Counted from the stretch's first letter, positions 45,017 to 57,812 are shown. The stretch is 64,000 nt of DNA from Taiwanofungus camphoratus (GCA_003999685.1 CP021221.1:310001-374000), one strand, 5' to 3'. The notes: a model not told the origin generated them from the letters alone. Program-made: numbers and translations.

Positions 45017-48000
45017 TGGAGCCCACCATGAGGGGGAGTAGCCAAGATTACATTGCCTTCAGATCAGCCTACGTTGAATCAGTCCCCTCCCTGCAACAAC
45101 AATCAGTTACTAATCGAATTTTTCCAAGTCAGTTATCGGTATTATACTTGGTCTGGTTTACCATGCCATCGGTCTTCTCATACACCTACACCCATTTTCC
45201 CAGATATCATTGCATCTCTAGAACCCTCTGTATCCACTCCTGACTTCAAGGCTCTCTTTGAAGGGTCCTTAGATTCACTCACCATGTCTGAAGATTCTCA
45301 ATTTGAGGATGTTACCCCTTCATCCATGTCTCCTGAAGTTTCTCCAGAACACAGTAGTCCATCATTTCACCCAGATTCTCTTTGTATTTCTCTCCCTCCA
45401 TCATCACAGTTATCCTCTACACTTTCCTCGACTTTCTCTATGCCAGCAGTCCCTTCTTTATCTCTTACCACTTCAGATTCTCGAACTTCAGTTTCTAGCG
45501 TATCTCCACTCCCCATCCCTCCACCTAATCCACTCATAGTCCCTTCAATTTCAAACCCAGCTCCAGCCATGAACGTTCCACCGCTTATGCCACCTCACAG
45601 AGACCGCTCCACACTGACTTTTGATCCTGATCAGCCCAGAACCATTTATTGATATTTCCAGGACTTGGAATTTCTGTTTACTAGGTGCCAGATCAATGAC
45701 TCTCCAACACAGAAATATTGGACTGTCAGATACCCTCCTATTGACACTTCTGACCTTTGAGAGTCTCTTTCAGAGTACCAGGATGCAGCCAAGTCCTATG
45801 ACAAGTTTAAAAAAGAAATTTGGAACTTGTATTCAGGAACTGAAAATGAGAGAATGTGGTCAATGTCAGACTTAGATCAGTTGATAGGAGAGCAAGCAAG
45901 GATAGGAATTAACAATGCTGTGGACTTGGGCAGCTTTTACTGTGAGTTCTATGCAATTACAACATATCTAATTTTGAAAAACAGATTATCGGCAATTGAG
46001 CAAAGCTGAGCTTTTGCGCAAGCCTTTTAGCCTGCATTCTGGAATTGCATCTCTAACAGACTTCAGCTCAAGTTTCCTGACCACCTTCCTGATAATCCAT
46101 ACTCCCTGGAGCAGATCCACAGCACTGCAAAGTTCATTTTACTCAGAACTTTGACAACGCTCACTTCTTCAGTTTTAGCTTCAGCCACAGCAGCATTCAC
46201 AGCAGCCTCAGGTGATTCCTCACTTAAAGTTGAGGACCTCCAGGCTTTCGCTGAGATTCTCACAAAGTCTGTCACTAGTGTGTTAGCTCTGGTCTTTGCA
46301 AGCCAGCGTCCTTTTAGATCGGACATGCCACAGGGTGAGCATGTTCATCCGGAGGGTCATTATTGTCATTATTGCAGAGATACAGATTGCTGCACGAGGT
46401 GTTGTAAGCACATCGAGCAGGACATCAAGGACAATAAGTGCAAATGCAATCTTGATGAAAAAGTAGTCCTGCTGAATGAGAATTTCGTTCCGAGGACTAT
46501 TTCTGGGTGTACAATTTGTGACCGAGTCTATGACTACCATTGTCACTCAGGCACCAGTTCTTTGCCGCAGCTACTCTTTGAGGTTGACAATCAACCAAGC
46601 ATCTCGGCTTTCTCATTATCGGCTGAAGACCACATTGCAGCATTAGAGCACAAGATATTTCAGCTCAGGTGCAGGAGAGAAGTGTTTGATGGTGTCACAG
46701 TGCCATCACACTGGCATCCTTCCCCTCCTAATCCCCCAGCAGTTTCTCAGAATCCACCAGCTTCAGATCCCCCCATATCAACACACCCACAGCAGCCTGT
46801 TGTCAGTCCTGCACAGCCGTCAGCCTCTGAACCAGTACAACCAACTCAGCTGCAGATTCTTCAGCGTCCTGAGACTACATCTGCTCCAGCAGCACCACTG
46901 GTGAGCAAATCGAAAAACTCAGTTTCAGCTGAAGTGCCATCCTCCTCAGCTAGCAATTCCACTCACCCACCAAATCATTCTACAACCACGCCCCCATCCA
47001 ATTCCCAGTTCAATCCCCCTCTCCATTCATATGCTAATACTAGGAATGCTACTTACACACCACTGAATCTTCAGAATTTTGCTACTGCACCAAAGGTCAA
47101 CCCAGAGAAAGGTAAGGATTCAGCCTACAAGACAGTAGTCCCAATACACCCAGACAGGCTCATGGAGGAGATCTTTGCTTGATCTATGCATACCCCTACT
47201 GTGACTTTGACTCCTGAGGAACTTTTGTCTATCTCCCCTGATGTTCGTGCCAAATACTGAGAGGCAGTAACCCCTTGTCACATACCTGCTGATACTACTG
47301 CTACCAATATGACATGCATTGTTGAGATATCTGACAATCCTGGTTTGGTCTCAGATCTGACTTCAGTCTTGGCTTTGGTTTTGGCCTTGAATGTCTCAGA
47401 GCTCTCTTGTTATGGTGAACCACTTCTTTCTGATGCTACCATCATTCCTGATCCTTATGAAACATACCTACAACATGTCCCCCACAGTGAGGAATCAGCT
47501 GAGATCATAATCGCTTGGGATTCTAATGCTATCTGAAGTATTGAGGCCCTCATAGATAACAAGAAGCGGATTGAGTGTATAGTTGATCCAGGCTTCCAGG
47601 TCGTCACTATGTCCGAGCATGTGTGTCACGCTTTAGGTCTCATCTATGATCTCTCTATCCAGCTGAATATACAGTCAGCCAATGGTAGAATTGATTGGTC
47701 TCTCAGTTTGGTCAGAAATGTCTCATTCGAGATTGGTGACATTGTTCTCTACCTCCAGATGCATGTCATTCACAGCCCTTCCTATGACATTCTTCTTGAT
47801 CACCCCTTCGATGTTATAACTGAAAGTGTAGTCAAAAACTTCAGAAATGAAGATCAGACCATCACCATTGTTTGCCTGAACACTGAAGAGACAGCTACAA
47901 TTCCCACCATGCCCTAAGGCAGACAGAAGTTCCTACCCCCTCATCATCCACAGTGTCCACATGCCAATCAGCCCACTGTTTCAAAATCGGGTTTTCACTC

Positions 48001-50163
48001 TTCGAGGATTTGGAAAATCAAGGAGAAGTTGCAGTCATCATTCAGTCCGATTCCAACAAACCAAAAATTGTGTCTTACGCTGATAGGTCTGGTACAACTC
48101 CATGCCCCAAATTTGCGTATTTTCAGTCTTCCGCCCCTTTCTCAGAATGTACTGCCAAGTTTTGGAAGTCCAAATGTTGTAACAAGGACAGAGAGCTCTA
48201 TTCACTTACTAGGGAGTGCCCTAACTCAGCAGGCAGGTGCACTGCATGTGCCTACTCACACCTTGGCAATCCGGCCTTCCTATCTGAGAAGAACAATGGG
48301 ATTTCTGATGATAGAAGGTCTGCCTGACACTCCGGAAGCCCTATTGAAGAGAAGTAGTCCCTCATGCTCTAGAATGCACGCCTGCCACCTCACCTAGCAT
48401 CCTCCTGACCTCTGACAACTCTGGGCCTTTGGTTGAGATCAACCAAGAAAAGCCACTTCAGTTTTCGGTCTTCAGTCCTCGGTTCTGGTCCTTGGTCTCT
48501 CAGTCCAGAATTCTGGCCTCTTGTTCATGACGTCCATATGATCCCTTGGTATGGCCTAGACCACCTATGCATCCAGCTTGACAGTTCAACACTCTTAGAT
48601 CCCTGTTCCCCCCCCCAAGGTCTGGTTAGATAGCCCACCTTCCATATGATGATCTCTAGATAAGCATCCCTCACCTTGTGCCGTTCCCTCGTAACCTTTC
48701 TACTGCATTCAGTGTCCCTGTTTCATGTCCTACTTCAGTTTAGTTCCCCATATGGTACGCAGATTGGATTCTAGATTTTACGATTTTCAGTTTGTTTTCG
48801 GTTTCTTCAGTTTTATTTTGCGTAAGATACTTTGACACCACGGACCCCTTATGTAGTCTCCTGTACCTACCAGACAGCAGAGAAGATACGTGCTCCCATC
48901 TTATCTCGCAGAATCTACAGACTTGTCCCCCAGAGTTCAGATTTGGGCTTCCCCTGCTCTAAGGCTTCTCTACAGTCTGACAAGGTTCCCCTCCATCGTA
49001 TCTACGTCTATCATCGGCCAGCAGTCCTATTATATCATATATCTCAGCAGTTCTACGTCTTCTACGTCCTACGTTCCTGAAGTTGGAGTAACTTCGGTCT
49101 CAGTAACCAGTCCCCCTTCTCCTCCTCATTCAGTGTGCCTTCACCCTTGTTATACCTCATAGGCATGTGTTGCACACAGTCCAGTCTATCAGTTATTGCC
49201 TACGCCAGCCCTACGTACCATTTCTACGCCATCAGCCTTGGCAGTATTCCCTATCCCGATTACATCGGTTTTTAGTTTATCTTTCGGTTCTCAGTTTATC
49301 ATCAGTGCACCCTCAGTTCCTTCGACTCCTTTGCACCTGGCTGGCATTTGACCAGCCTGCTGCCATTGGATTAGAAGACCACGCTCCTACCTTCTTGGGA
49401 CTGTCCACACCTCGGCATAAGATCCTGTCGTGCAGGATTCATTGGCCCCTTACTTCTCTGCACACACTAGACTTTTAGGCCCCTGACAGTGGTCTAGGTA
49501 GTTTCTCTGTTGTGTTCCCTTACTTACCTTTTCCTCTGGTATCCTTCACAGGTACCACACCGCTTTAGCTCTCCCTACTCATTGGGATGTGTTGGACCTA
49601 CTCCCTAGGTTCATCCCCTCAGTCCAGGACTTCCTAGGTCGTATCAACACCTCAGTAAACGCTTCTGATACCCCTTCTGTTTCTGCGCTCTATCTCTCTG
49701 CATCTGATTCTGTGTTTAGTTATCTTCAGTCTCTTTATTCTAGCGATTCCCCAGCCTCTTCAGCAGCTTCTCATGATGCTTTTAACTGGTTCTCTAGTTT
49801 TATTACAGCTATCAAGCCTTTCAAGGTTCTCTTATTCAATTTTAATAAATTGAACTCTCACCCTTTTCCTTCATCTTCCAGCTCTAAAGTAACATCTTTT
49901 GGTTTAGTTTTTAGCACTTCAAGTTTCAAGGATACCTCAAGACCAGCTCAAGACTCGCCGAAGTTTTTGACTCTCGCTTGTCCCCTTCCCTTGGTTTTGG
50001 ATTTTCTCCCTTTTCCTATGTTTGCTGCCTCTAAGAGAAAGTATAATCCAGTCAAAGTATAAGCCAGTCACCTTGAAAACTCGGCCAATCTTAGAATCAC
50101 TCAATAAGTGGTTTTGGATTGTGCAAGCTATCAAGGGTGACCCTCTAGACACCATGCAGGAGC
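45017..50163 (+). mobile_element. Ty3/gypsy remnant with gag and protease, broken
   Basis: A fossil element. Gag-like Pro/Ser-rich coding spans about 45053-47182 and contains a Cys/His cluster (HYCHYCRDTDCCTRCCKH, followed by CKC). A retropepsin-like segment follows at about 47570-47917 (MSEHVCHALGLIYDLSIQLN, LQMHVIHSPSYDILL). A family A copy occupies about 48440-49646. A pol linker typical of Agaricomycete gypsy elements (RPAQDSPKFLTLACPLPL, FPMFAASKRKY) runs to 50163, where the copia LTR begins. Reverse transcriptase and integrase of this element are not in the window. It carries several breaks and is old. Confidence 0.7.
48440..49646 (+). mobile_element. Repeat family A, copy 4
   Basis: The most continuous family A copy, about 1.2 kb, ending GGTCGTATCA at 49646. 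It lies inside gypsy coding sequence, between the protease region and the pol linker. The left edge is approximate because the sequence before it also resembles that before copies 1 and 2. Confidence 0.6.
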
Positions 50164-50538
50164 TATCAAAATGAGACGCAGGGAACAGCAACTAAGTGCT
50201 GGAGTCCGAAGTAAGCCACAGAGATGTATTCAAATAATGTACTCTACTACATACCTGGAGTCCAAAGTAAGCCACAGAGATGGGGGCTACTCCGGACTAC
50301 AGGGCACTATTTATGCTGGTGAGAACAAAGGGCTCCACCACAGAACAATAGAGTCCATCAAAAAGGGAACAATACAAACATATGACCCAGCCACAAAACT
50401 AATGTGGCCTGTGTTCAACTCCAATCCAATAGCTCCGCCACTAATGATGTAAGTGGCCCACAGTCTACTGTGGCCACTCCAAGTCTGGCAGCACTCCAGC
50501 TTGACCAAGGGACTGTGGCAGAGCACATTATTGTGACA
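50164..50538 (-). repeat. 3' LTR of the family C copia element, 375 bp
   Basis: Begins TGTCACAATAATG at 50538 (minus sense) and ends TTTTGATA at 50164. It is the same length as the solo LTR at 43277-43651. The GGAGC next to 50164 would be one copy of the target duplication, but the partner end is lost. Confidence 0.8.
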
Positions 50539-52632
50539 TACCCCCCCTGATCTGCCAAGTCCCAGAGAGAGTGGCTAGGATGCTGCAACCCCCATCCCAG
50601 TCCGGCAGAATGCAACTTTAGGTGCAGGTAGTGCCTTGGTTAGACAGTCTGCAAGCATGTCTGCGGTGGGAATGTATTCTGGCTGTATGTGACCAGATTC
50701 CACTAAGCCAGAAAGTGCGCAGGTCAAGGTGCTTCATCCGACCATGATGCTCTGGATTCTTTGACACATTGATGCTTGACTGGTTGTCCATCTCCAAGGG
50801 TGAGGCAGTGTCCACTTTGTATCCAAACTCAGTCATCAGATTGCGCATCCAGAGGATTTCTTTGCCAGCTTCAACTGCAGCAACATATTCAGCCTCTGTA
50901 GTTGAAAGTGCGACAATAGACTGGAGTTTGCTTGACCAACTGATTGCCCCAGATCCAACTTTGACACCGGTGTCTGGACAGTCACCATGTGCAGAGTCTG
51001 TGTAAGTCAGGAAAGGTGCACCCAAATCATCAGGCCTGTAGATGAGCTTGTGGTCCTTGGTGCCCTGCAAATAGCGAAAGAGGTGCTTGACTGCAGCCCA
51101 GTGAGCTGGTCCAGGGCAGGAATTGAAACGAGCAAGGCAGGAGACCGCATATTGAATGTCTGGACGAGTCATGATAGCCAGATACATCAGAGAGCCAACT
51201 GCATTGAGATATGGCTTGTCCTTCATGAAGGCTCGATCTTCATCGCTCTGGCAAGCTTGTTCTTTGGAAAGATGAAGGCCAGGTTCCATTGGGGTCAGGA
51301 CACCCTTGCAACTGGTCAGGCCATACTGCTCAAGCATATCTAGGATGTACTGGTGCTGAGACAAGAACATGATGCGTTTTGAGCGGTCTCTGGAGATTTC
51401 AATGCCCAACAAAAATGTGGTAGGGCCAAGATTGCGCAATTTAAAGTGCTGAGATAGTTGCTCAATGGTTCTATCAATTGCAGCTTGTGATTTTGAGGCC
51501 AGAGTGAGGTCATCAACATGCACAGGGATGATTATGCGCACATCATCATGCAGATAGATGTAAACACTGCGATCTGACTCCAACCGCTTGAACCCCATGG
51601 AGGTGAGCACCTGATGTAGCTTCTTGTTCCACATGCGACCTGCCTGCTTGAGACCATAGATAGGACGTCCAAGGCGTAGGACAGTGCCTGGAGGACCTTG
51701 AGGAAAGCCTTCTGGTTGCTGCATGTAGATCTCCTCTTCAAGATCACCTTGTAAAAATGCGGAGGAGATGTCCACAGAGTGAAGTTCCAGGTCTTCAACG
51801 GCAGAGAGTGCAAGGACAAGGCGCAGGGCAGCAGGGCGAGATGTGGGGGCAAAGACCTCAGTGTAGTCAAAACCAGGTCGCTGTGAATAGCCCTTGGCCA
51901 CAAGACGAGCCTTGTATCGCTCAATTGAGCCATCTGCATTGTGTTTGACCTTGAACACCCATCCACAGCCAATTGCCTTCTTTCCAGGAGGGAGAGGGAC
52001 CGCATCCCAGGTATGGTTTGCAATCAAAGACATGATCTCCTCGTTGCAGGCTGTCTGCCACAACTTGGCATCAGGAGAATGCATTGCCTCATGGAAATTG
52101 TGAGGATCAGCATCAGCTGTAAGCCCAGCAAACTGCACTTCAACGTAGTCCGCATCTGCACTAAGCAGATCAAGGGGATCAGGAGAGTCTTCGCGCTGTA
52201 AGCCCAGCAAACTGCACTTCAACGTAGTCCGCATCTGCACTAAGCAGATCAAGGGGATCAGGAGAGTCTTCGCGCTTTGGGACAGGAGCAGGAACTGAAG
52301 CATGGCGTCTTCCTCTGCGAATAGCAATAGGCAGATCAAGCTCATTGACCTCAGGAGGAGGTTGAGGTGCAGGGGCAGGGGGTGGCTGAGCAGCTTGAGG
52401 CACAGGAGGCACAATGGGTGCAGGAGGCGCAGCTTGAACAGGCACTGGAGCAACTGGAGGAGGTGCAGCTGCAGGCACAGGCACAATAGGTGGCTCAGGC
52501 ATGGCAGCAGGCACAGAGTCGACATCCCCCCCATGATCCAGTGCAGGTACAAAGAGAGGGACAGTCTCAGAAGTTGAAGGGTCAACAATTGGAGTAGAAA
52601 GTGAGGGAGGAGTGCGCTTGAGACCAGGGAAG

Positions 52633-53044
52633 TGTTGAAGTCTGACTTACATGTCAAAATATCGGACTAATGCACTGCATTGTAGTGCTGTGCTTAGTTA
52701 CCTTAGATACCATCACTACACAGCATTACTATGGACACTGCCTCATCTTAGTTACAATCACTGTACAGCCTTGTTGATATCAATCTGCACAGCCATGCAG
52801 TGCACACAGCCTTAGTATCCTAGTTACTGTAGCACTGCATGGCCTTACTGTAGATGTATATAAACCCTAGAGTCCCAGTCCTGGATCCCCAGTGACTTAC
52901 ATTGGACTCTAGGTATGTCTTGTATATTTTCTTGTTAATATATTAGTGACTTACATTGGACTCTAGCTCTTCTGTCCCAGCAAGTCATCTCTGCTTGCAT
53001 ATATCTTGGAGTGTAACTCCTTGTGATATTGTCTGAACTTAACA
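52633..53044 (+). repeat. 5' LTR of the young copia element
   Basis: 412 bp with TG..CA ends. It contains TGTATATAAACCC, a TATA-like element, and two copies of the motif AGTGACTTACATTGGACTCT near 52889 and 52945. Confidence 0.92.
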
Positions 53045-53058
53045 GGTTATGAGCCCTG
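53045..53058 (+). other. Primer-binding site matching the initiator tRNA-Met anticodon arm
   Basis: GGTTATGAGCCCTG directly after the 5' LTR is complementary to CAGGGCTCATAACC, the anticodon stem-loop of eukaryotic initiator tRNA-Met. Drosophila copia and yeast Ty5 are known to prime from this internal part of the tRNA rather than from its 3' end. Confidence 0.65.
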
Positions 53059-53513
53059 TACTCTGAACCTGGTCCATTACTTACTTTTACTTACTGTACT
53101 CTTCTACCCTCTCTTACAAGAGGCAGATTGAAAGTGACAGTCAGGGCATAGACCCAGTCACTATATCCCCCTAAGCACATAGCCACTAGATCCAGGACGA
53201 ACTCTTGGAGGGTTGCTCTTCAGTGGGTGCCCTCTTCCTAGGTTGACTAGGAGGCAGGCTAGTAGGACTCAGCCTGTGCTTACAAACCAGGTGAAATCCC
53301 CTGCTCAACTGCGAACTGGACTAGAATCTGGGGCTCCTAGTTATCATACTAGTTGTATAGCAGTACTTTACTATACTACCTGGACCAAGGTTCAACTTCC
53401 TCCCCTCTGGTGGTTGTGTTCAAAGGCCCACACTTGGCTAAGTGTGTGAGAGTATTCACTTGCACACCACTACGGACTTCAAATCAGACAATACACACCC
53501 ATTATACTCCATC

Positions 53514-56500
53514 ATGTCCAACTCACTTCCTACCTTCTCTAAACTCAACTCCTCCAATTATCCCACCTGGAAAGGAGAGATGATGGCTGCACTTCGCTCT
53601 GCAGGTCTATGGCGCATTGTCTCAGGCACCTCTAAAATGCCCACTGCCAGTACACCTATCACACCTGAAGAAACCAAGGCCAGAGAGGATTGGGAGCTTA
53701 AAGTGGACAAAGCAGCTGGTTGGCTCTATCTCATGATTGAGCAAGATCAAAGGGTTCATCTTGATGGGATATCTGATGATCCTGTTAAGATATGGGCTGC
53801 TCTTGCAGATGCTCATCAGCAAAAGCGTCCTGGGGCCAGATTCAATGCTTATGATGACTTGTTCTCCATCAGAAAGCATGACAATGAATCTCTCCAAATG
53901 CTGATGAACAGGGTCAATGCTACTATGCAAGGCATCCAGAACCTCAGACCAGACAAGTTCACTCTGGATCAGCTGGATGAAGAGCTTACATCCATGGCCA
54001 TGATTCGTGCTCTGCCAGACGAGTACTCTGCCTTCACCTCCAACTTGCTTCTGCAGAATGATCTGTCCAAATCAAAGGTTCAGGCTGCCTTTATTACTGA
54101 AGAGAATCAGAGGCGTCATCGGTCCACAGTCTCCAGTGACCAAGCCTTATCCACAACTACCACTGTTAACTGTGAATTCTGTGGTATCAAAGGTCATACC
54201 AGGGACAAGTGCTTTGCTTATCAGAAGGCACAAAAAGAGACAAAGGACAGGGTACAGGCACGCAAAGGCCATGGGAAGCGCTATCAGGCCAACCAGGCTC
54301 AGGACAGTACCAAGACCACAGACACTGCTGCAGTTGTTACTGAAACTGCTGGAAATGCAAGTCTCAATTCTGATCCCAATCCACCACTTCAGCTTGATGC
54401 TAACTTCAACTGGAATGCAGACACAGGTGCCACTTCTCATATGACACCCCATCGCCATTGGCTGCACAATTATAAGCCTCTGCAAATTCCTATAAAGTTG
54501 GCAGACAACACCATTGTCTACTCAGCTGGAGTTGGATCTGTGGTATTTAAACCAGTCATAAAGGGCAGAGAGGTTAGAGCTGTAGAATTCCAAAGAGTGT
54601 TGCATGTTCCCAGACTGAGAAACAACCTGCTCTCATGTCTGTATTTAACTAGAAAGAAGGGCTTTCAAATCCATATCTATTCTGATTCAATGCACTTCAT
54701 TTATGGTGGCAAAAGCATATTCATTGCATCCATTGATGATAACAATGCTGCCTATCTGGATGGAGTCACAGAAGCCTCTCTTGAACATGCTCAACTGTCT
54801 GCCACTCTTCCTTTAGATCTAAATCTCTGGCATCGTCGTCTTGCACACCACAGTTATGCTGATGTCCAGAAAATGATCAAGGAAGATCTGGTCACTGGTC
54901 TTGTCCTGGAGTCCAAGCAGCAGCCAGATCCTATCTGTGAGCCATGCCTTGCTGGAAAAATGCATGCCAATCCATTCCCATCTTCCCTACAACATGCTAC
55001 TCAGCCCTTGGAACTTATTCACTCTGATATTCATGGTCCTTTACCTGTACGCACACACTCTGGTTATCGCTACTGGATCACCTTCATAGACGATTACACC
55101 AGATTCAGAGTTGTGTTGCTGCTCAAGGAAAAGAGTGAAGCCTTTGATGCATTCAAGAGGTTCAAGGCTTATGCTGAAAATCATCTGAATGTCAAAATCA
55201 AGGCACTTCAGGATGATAAGGGAGGGGAATACATGTCCCATGCATTCATCAAGTACACAGATGATGCTGGGATTGTACGCAGGCATACCACCAGAAATAG
55301 GCCTCAGCAGAATGGTGTAGCAGAGAGAGCTAATAGGGTCATGCAGGATGACTGTTCAGCCATGCTTGCAGAAGCTAAGCTGCCACTGTCATTTTGGGGA
55401 GAATGTCTTGCCTCTATGGTGCATGTATGGAATCGCCTTCCTACCTCTGCAGTTAAAGGAGCCACCCCATTTGAATTGTGGTTTAAGCGCAAGCCAGATG
55501 TCAGTCATCTCAGAGTGTGGGGGTGTACTGCCTATGTCCATATACAGAAGGATCAGAGATCAGCTCTTGGACCTCATATGCAGAAGTGTGTCTTTATTGG
55601 ATATCCTGATGGTTATAAGGGATGGAAGTTTTATAATCCCACCACCAAAAAGACCATTATTTCAGAGCGAGCTGACTTTGATGAGCGCTATTTTCCTGGT
55701 CTGAAGCACACTTCTTCTATCCATCCTCCTGCTGCTGCTGTTGCTCCTGAATCTGTCCCTGTACCGGATTTTGGGGGGGATAATGATCCTGCACCTGTTG
55801 ATGCAGCTCCTGTTCCAAATCCACTTCAGGTACCAGTTGCACCACCTCCAAATGCACCCACAGTAGCTCAAAGTCCTTCACCATCTCCTGCTCCTTCTGC
55901 TCCCACTGCATCTCCTGATCCTGCACCTGAGACTGCCAATGATGATAGGCCCATTGCTCTTAGACGTACACCTCGTAATGTACGTCCTCCAACCAACTGG
56001 TGGGTCATCAGAGAACCTACTCCAGCTGTAAAGGAGGAGAGCAGTGAAGATGAGCTTGATGTCATAGATGCAGATGCTGATTTTGTGGAGGTTCAATTTG
56101 CTGGTCTATCTGCTGGTGCAGACCCTCATACCTTTAAACAGGCAATGAGTGGTCCTGATGCCAAACACTGGTATGATGCTGCAAATCAGGAGATCATGGC
56201 ATTGGTGGGCAATCACACTTGGGACATTGTAGAGCTTCCTCCTGGAAAGAAGGTCATTGGTTCTGGCTGGGTCTTCAAAATCAAGCGCAATGCAGATGGC
56301 TCTATTGAGCGCTACAAGGGCAGAGTGGTTGCAAAGGGATATAGTCAGAGACCTGGATTTGATTACACTGAGGTCTTTGCACCCACATTCAGGCTTGCAT
56401 CCCTGCGACTTATTCTTGCTCTTGCTGCCATTGAAGACCTAGAACTGCGCTCTGTAGATATCTCCTCTGCCTTTCTAAATGGAGACCTTGATGAGGAGAT

Positions 56501-57716
56501 CTATATGAAGCAACCAGAGGGCTTTCATGAAGGAGGATCTAGTCATGTCTGTCGTCTCAGAAGACCCATCTATGGACTGAAGCAAGCCCCTCGTCAGTGG
56601 AATAAGAAACTCCGTGCTACTCTTGAAAGCATGAGCTTCAAATGTCTCTACTCTGACAGAAGTGTCTATCTGTATGTCAAGGATGATGTGCGCATCATTG
56701 TGCCAGTCTTTGTGGATGACATGACCATTGCCACCAAGTCTGTTGCTGCAGCTGACAATGTGGTCAAGCAGTTGTCCCAGCACTTTAAACTTCGGGATTT
56801 AGGGCCTACTACATTTCTATTGGGTATAGAGATCACCAGGGATCGCTCAGAGCGCTCATTGTCACTGTGTCAGCATCAGTACATTATAGACATGCTAGAG
56901 CGCTTCAATCTGTCAGACTGCAAGCCAGTCAAGACTCCCATGACACCTGGTCTTGTACTCACAAAGGAGATGGGTGCCCAGTCTCAAGAGGACATTGAAT
57001 TTATGCACAATGTTCCTTATCTCAGTGCTGTTGGTGCACTCATGTACTTGGCCATCACCACTCGTCCTGACATCCAGTTTGCTGTGTCCTTCTTGGCACG
57101 CTTCAACTCCAATCCTGGACCTGCTCATTGGAATGCTGTAAAGCATGTGTTTCGGTACTTGCAGGGCAGCAAAGATTTCAAGCTGACTTACAAACCTGAC
57201 TCTGCACAGAAGATGTTTGTCACTTACTCAGATGCTGCTCATGCAGATTGTAGAAACACTGGTCGGTCAACTGGAGGATATGTAGTCAAGGTTGGGACTG
57301 GGGCTGTCAGCTGGAGCAGTAAATTGCAGGGCATTGTCACACTCTCTACCACTGAAGCAGAGTACATTGCAGCTGTTGAGGCTGGCAAGGAGATTCTGTG
57401 GATGCGCAATATCCTTACTGAGTTTGGCTACACCATAGACATGCCCTCCACCCTCTATATTGATAATCAGTCATCTCTGAGTGTGACCAAGAATCCAGAA
57501 CATCATGGACGAATGAAGCACTTGGATCTTCAATTCTATTGGCTCAGGGACACTGTAGAAACTGGCATTATTACTACTGAGTACATGCCCACCAAGCTTA
57601 TGGTTGCTGATGTGTTGACCAAAGCACTCACAATACCTCAACTTGTGTGGTGCAGGCAGATGATGGGGGTGCATGGAGTAGTTGAGTCAGATGATGCCGC
57701 AACAGAATCTGCATAG
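53514..57716 (+). CDS. Copia Gag-Pol polyprotein, 1400 aa
   Basis: ATG at 53514 starts MSNSLPTFSKLNSSNYPTWK. Order of parts: Gag with a CCHC knuckle CEFCGIKGHTRDKC; aspartic protease NADTGATSHM; GAG-pre-integrase zinc region LWHRRLAHHSY and CEPCLAGK; integrase core with HSDIHGPL, ITFIDDYTRF and NRPQQNGVAERAN; Pro/Ala-rich linker; reverse transcriptase with FVDDMTIAT; and RNase H with YSDAAHADC and LSTTEAEYIAAVEAGKEILW. The order integrase before reverse transcriptase defines Ty1/copia. Gag and Pol lie in a single frame, as in several copia lineages. It is bounded by the primer site upstream and the small third frame downstream. Confidence 0.93.
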   Translation: MSNSLPTFSKLNSSNYPTWKGEMMAALRSAGLWRIVSGTSKMPTASTPITPEETKAREDWELKVDKAAGWLYLMIEQDQRVHLDGISDDPVKIWAALADAHQQKRPGARFNAYDDLFSIRKHDNESLQMLMNRVNATMQGIQNLRPDKFTLDQLDEELTSMAMIRALPDEYSAFTSNLLLQNDLSKSKVQAAFITEENQRRHRSTVSSDQALSTTTTVNCEFCGIKGHTRDKCFAYQKAQKETKDRVQARKGHGKRYQANQAQDSTKTTDTAAVVTETAGNASLNSDPNPPLQLDANFNWNADTGATSHMTPHRHWLHNYKPLQIPIKLADNTIVYSAGVGSVVFKPVIKGREVRAVEFQRVLHVPRLRNNLLSCLYLTRKKGFQIHIYSDSMHFIYGGKSIFIASIDDNNAAYLDGVTEASLEHAQLSATLPLDLNLWHRRLAHHSYADVQKMIKEDLVTGLVLESKQQPDPICEPCLAGKMHANPFPSSLQHATQPLELIHSDIHGPLPVRTHSGYRYWITFIDDYTRFRVVLLLKEKSEAFDAFKRFKAYAENHLNVKIKALQDDKGGEYMSHAFIKYTDDAGIVRRHTTRNRPQQNGVAERANRVMQDDCSAMLAEAKLPLSFWGECLASMVHVWNRLPTSAVKGATPFELWFKRKPDVSHLRVWGCTAYVHIQKDQRSALGPHMQKCVFIGYPDGYKGWKFYNPTTKKTIISERADFDERYFPGLKHTSSIHPPAAAVAPESVPVPDFGGDNDPAPVDAAPVPNPLQVPVAPPPNAPTVAQSPSPSPAPSAPTASPDPAPETANDDRPIALRRTPRNVRPPTNWWVIREPTPAVKEESSEDELDVIDADADFVEVQFAGLSAGADPHTFKQAMSGPDAKHWYDAANQEIMALVGNHTWDIVELPPGKKVIGSGWVFKIKRNADGSIERYKGRVVAKGYSQRPGFDYTEVFAPTFRLASLRLILALAAIEDLELRSVDISSAFLNGDLDEEIYMKQPEGFHEGGSSHVCRLRRPIYGLKQAPRQWNKKLRATLESMSFKCLYSDRSVYLYVKDDVRIIVPVFVDDMTIATKSVAAADNVVKQLSQHFKLRDLGPTTFLLGIEITRDRSERSLSLCQHQYIIDMLERFNLSDCKPVKTPMTPGLVLTKEMGAQSQEDIEFMHNVPYLSAVGALMYLAITTRPDIQFAVSFLARFNSNPGPAHWNAVKHVFRYLQGSKDFKLTYKPDSAQKMFVTYSDAAHADCRNTGRSTGGYVVKVGTGAVSWSSKLQGIVTLSTTEAEYIAAVEAGKEILWMRNILTEFGYTIDMPSTLYIDNQSSLSVTKNPEHHGRMKHLDLQFYWLRDTVETGIITTEYMPTKLMVADVLTKALTIPQLVWCRQMMGVHGVVESDDAATESA

Positions 57717-57812
57717 TTGAGAGTCACGTGACCTTCAAAGTCCGCCTCGGCAGTTACCGAACAGGGCTGTCTTGACACATCACAGTCTTGCATCTCTTCT
57801 CAAACAACCATT

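Noticed and set aside
53213-53583. Short plus-strand frames between the copia 5' LTR and gag-pol
   Set aside because: They overlap the leader and the start of the polyprotein in other frames and show no protein signal.
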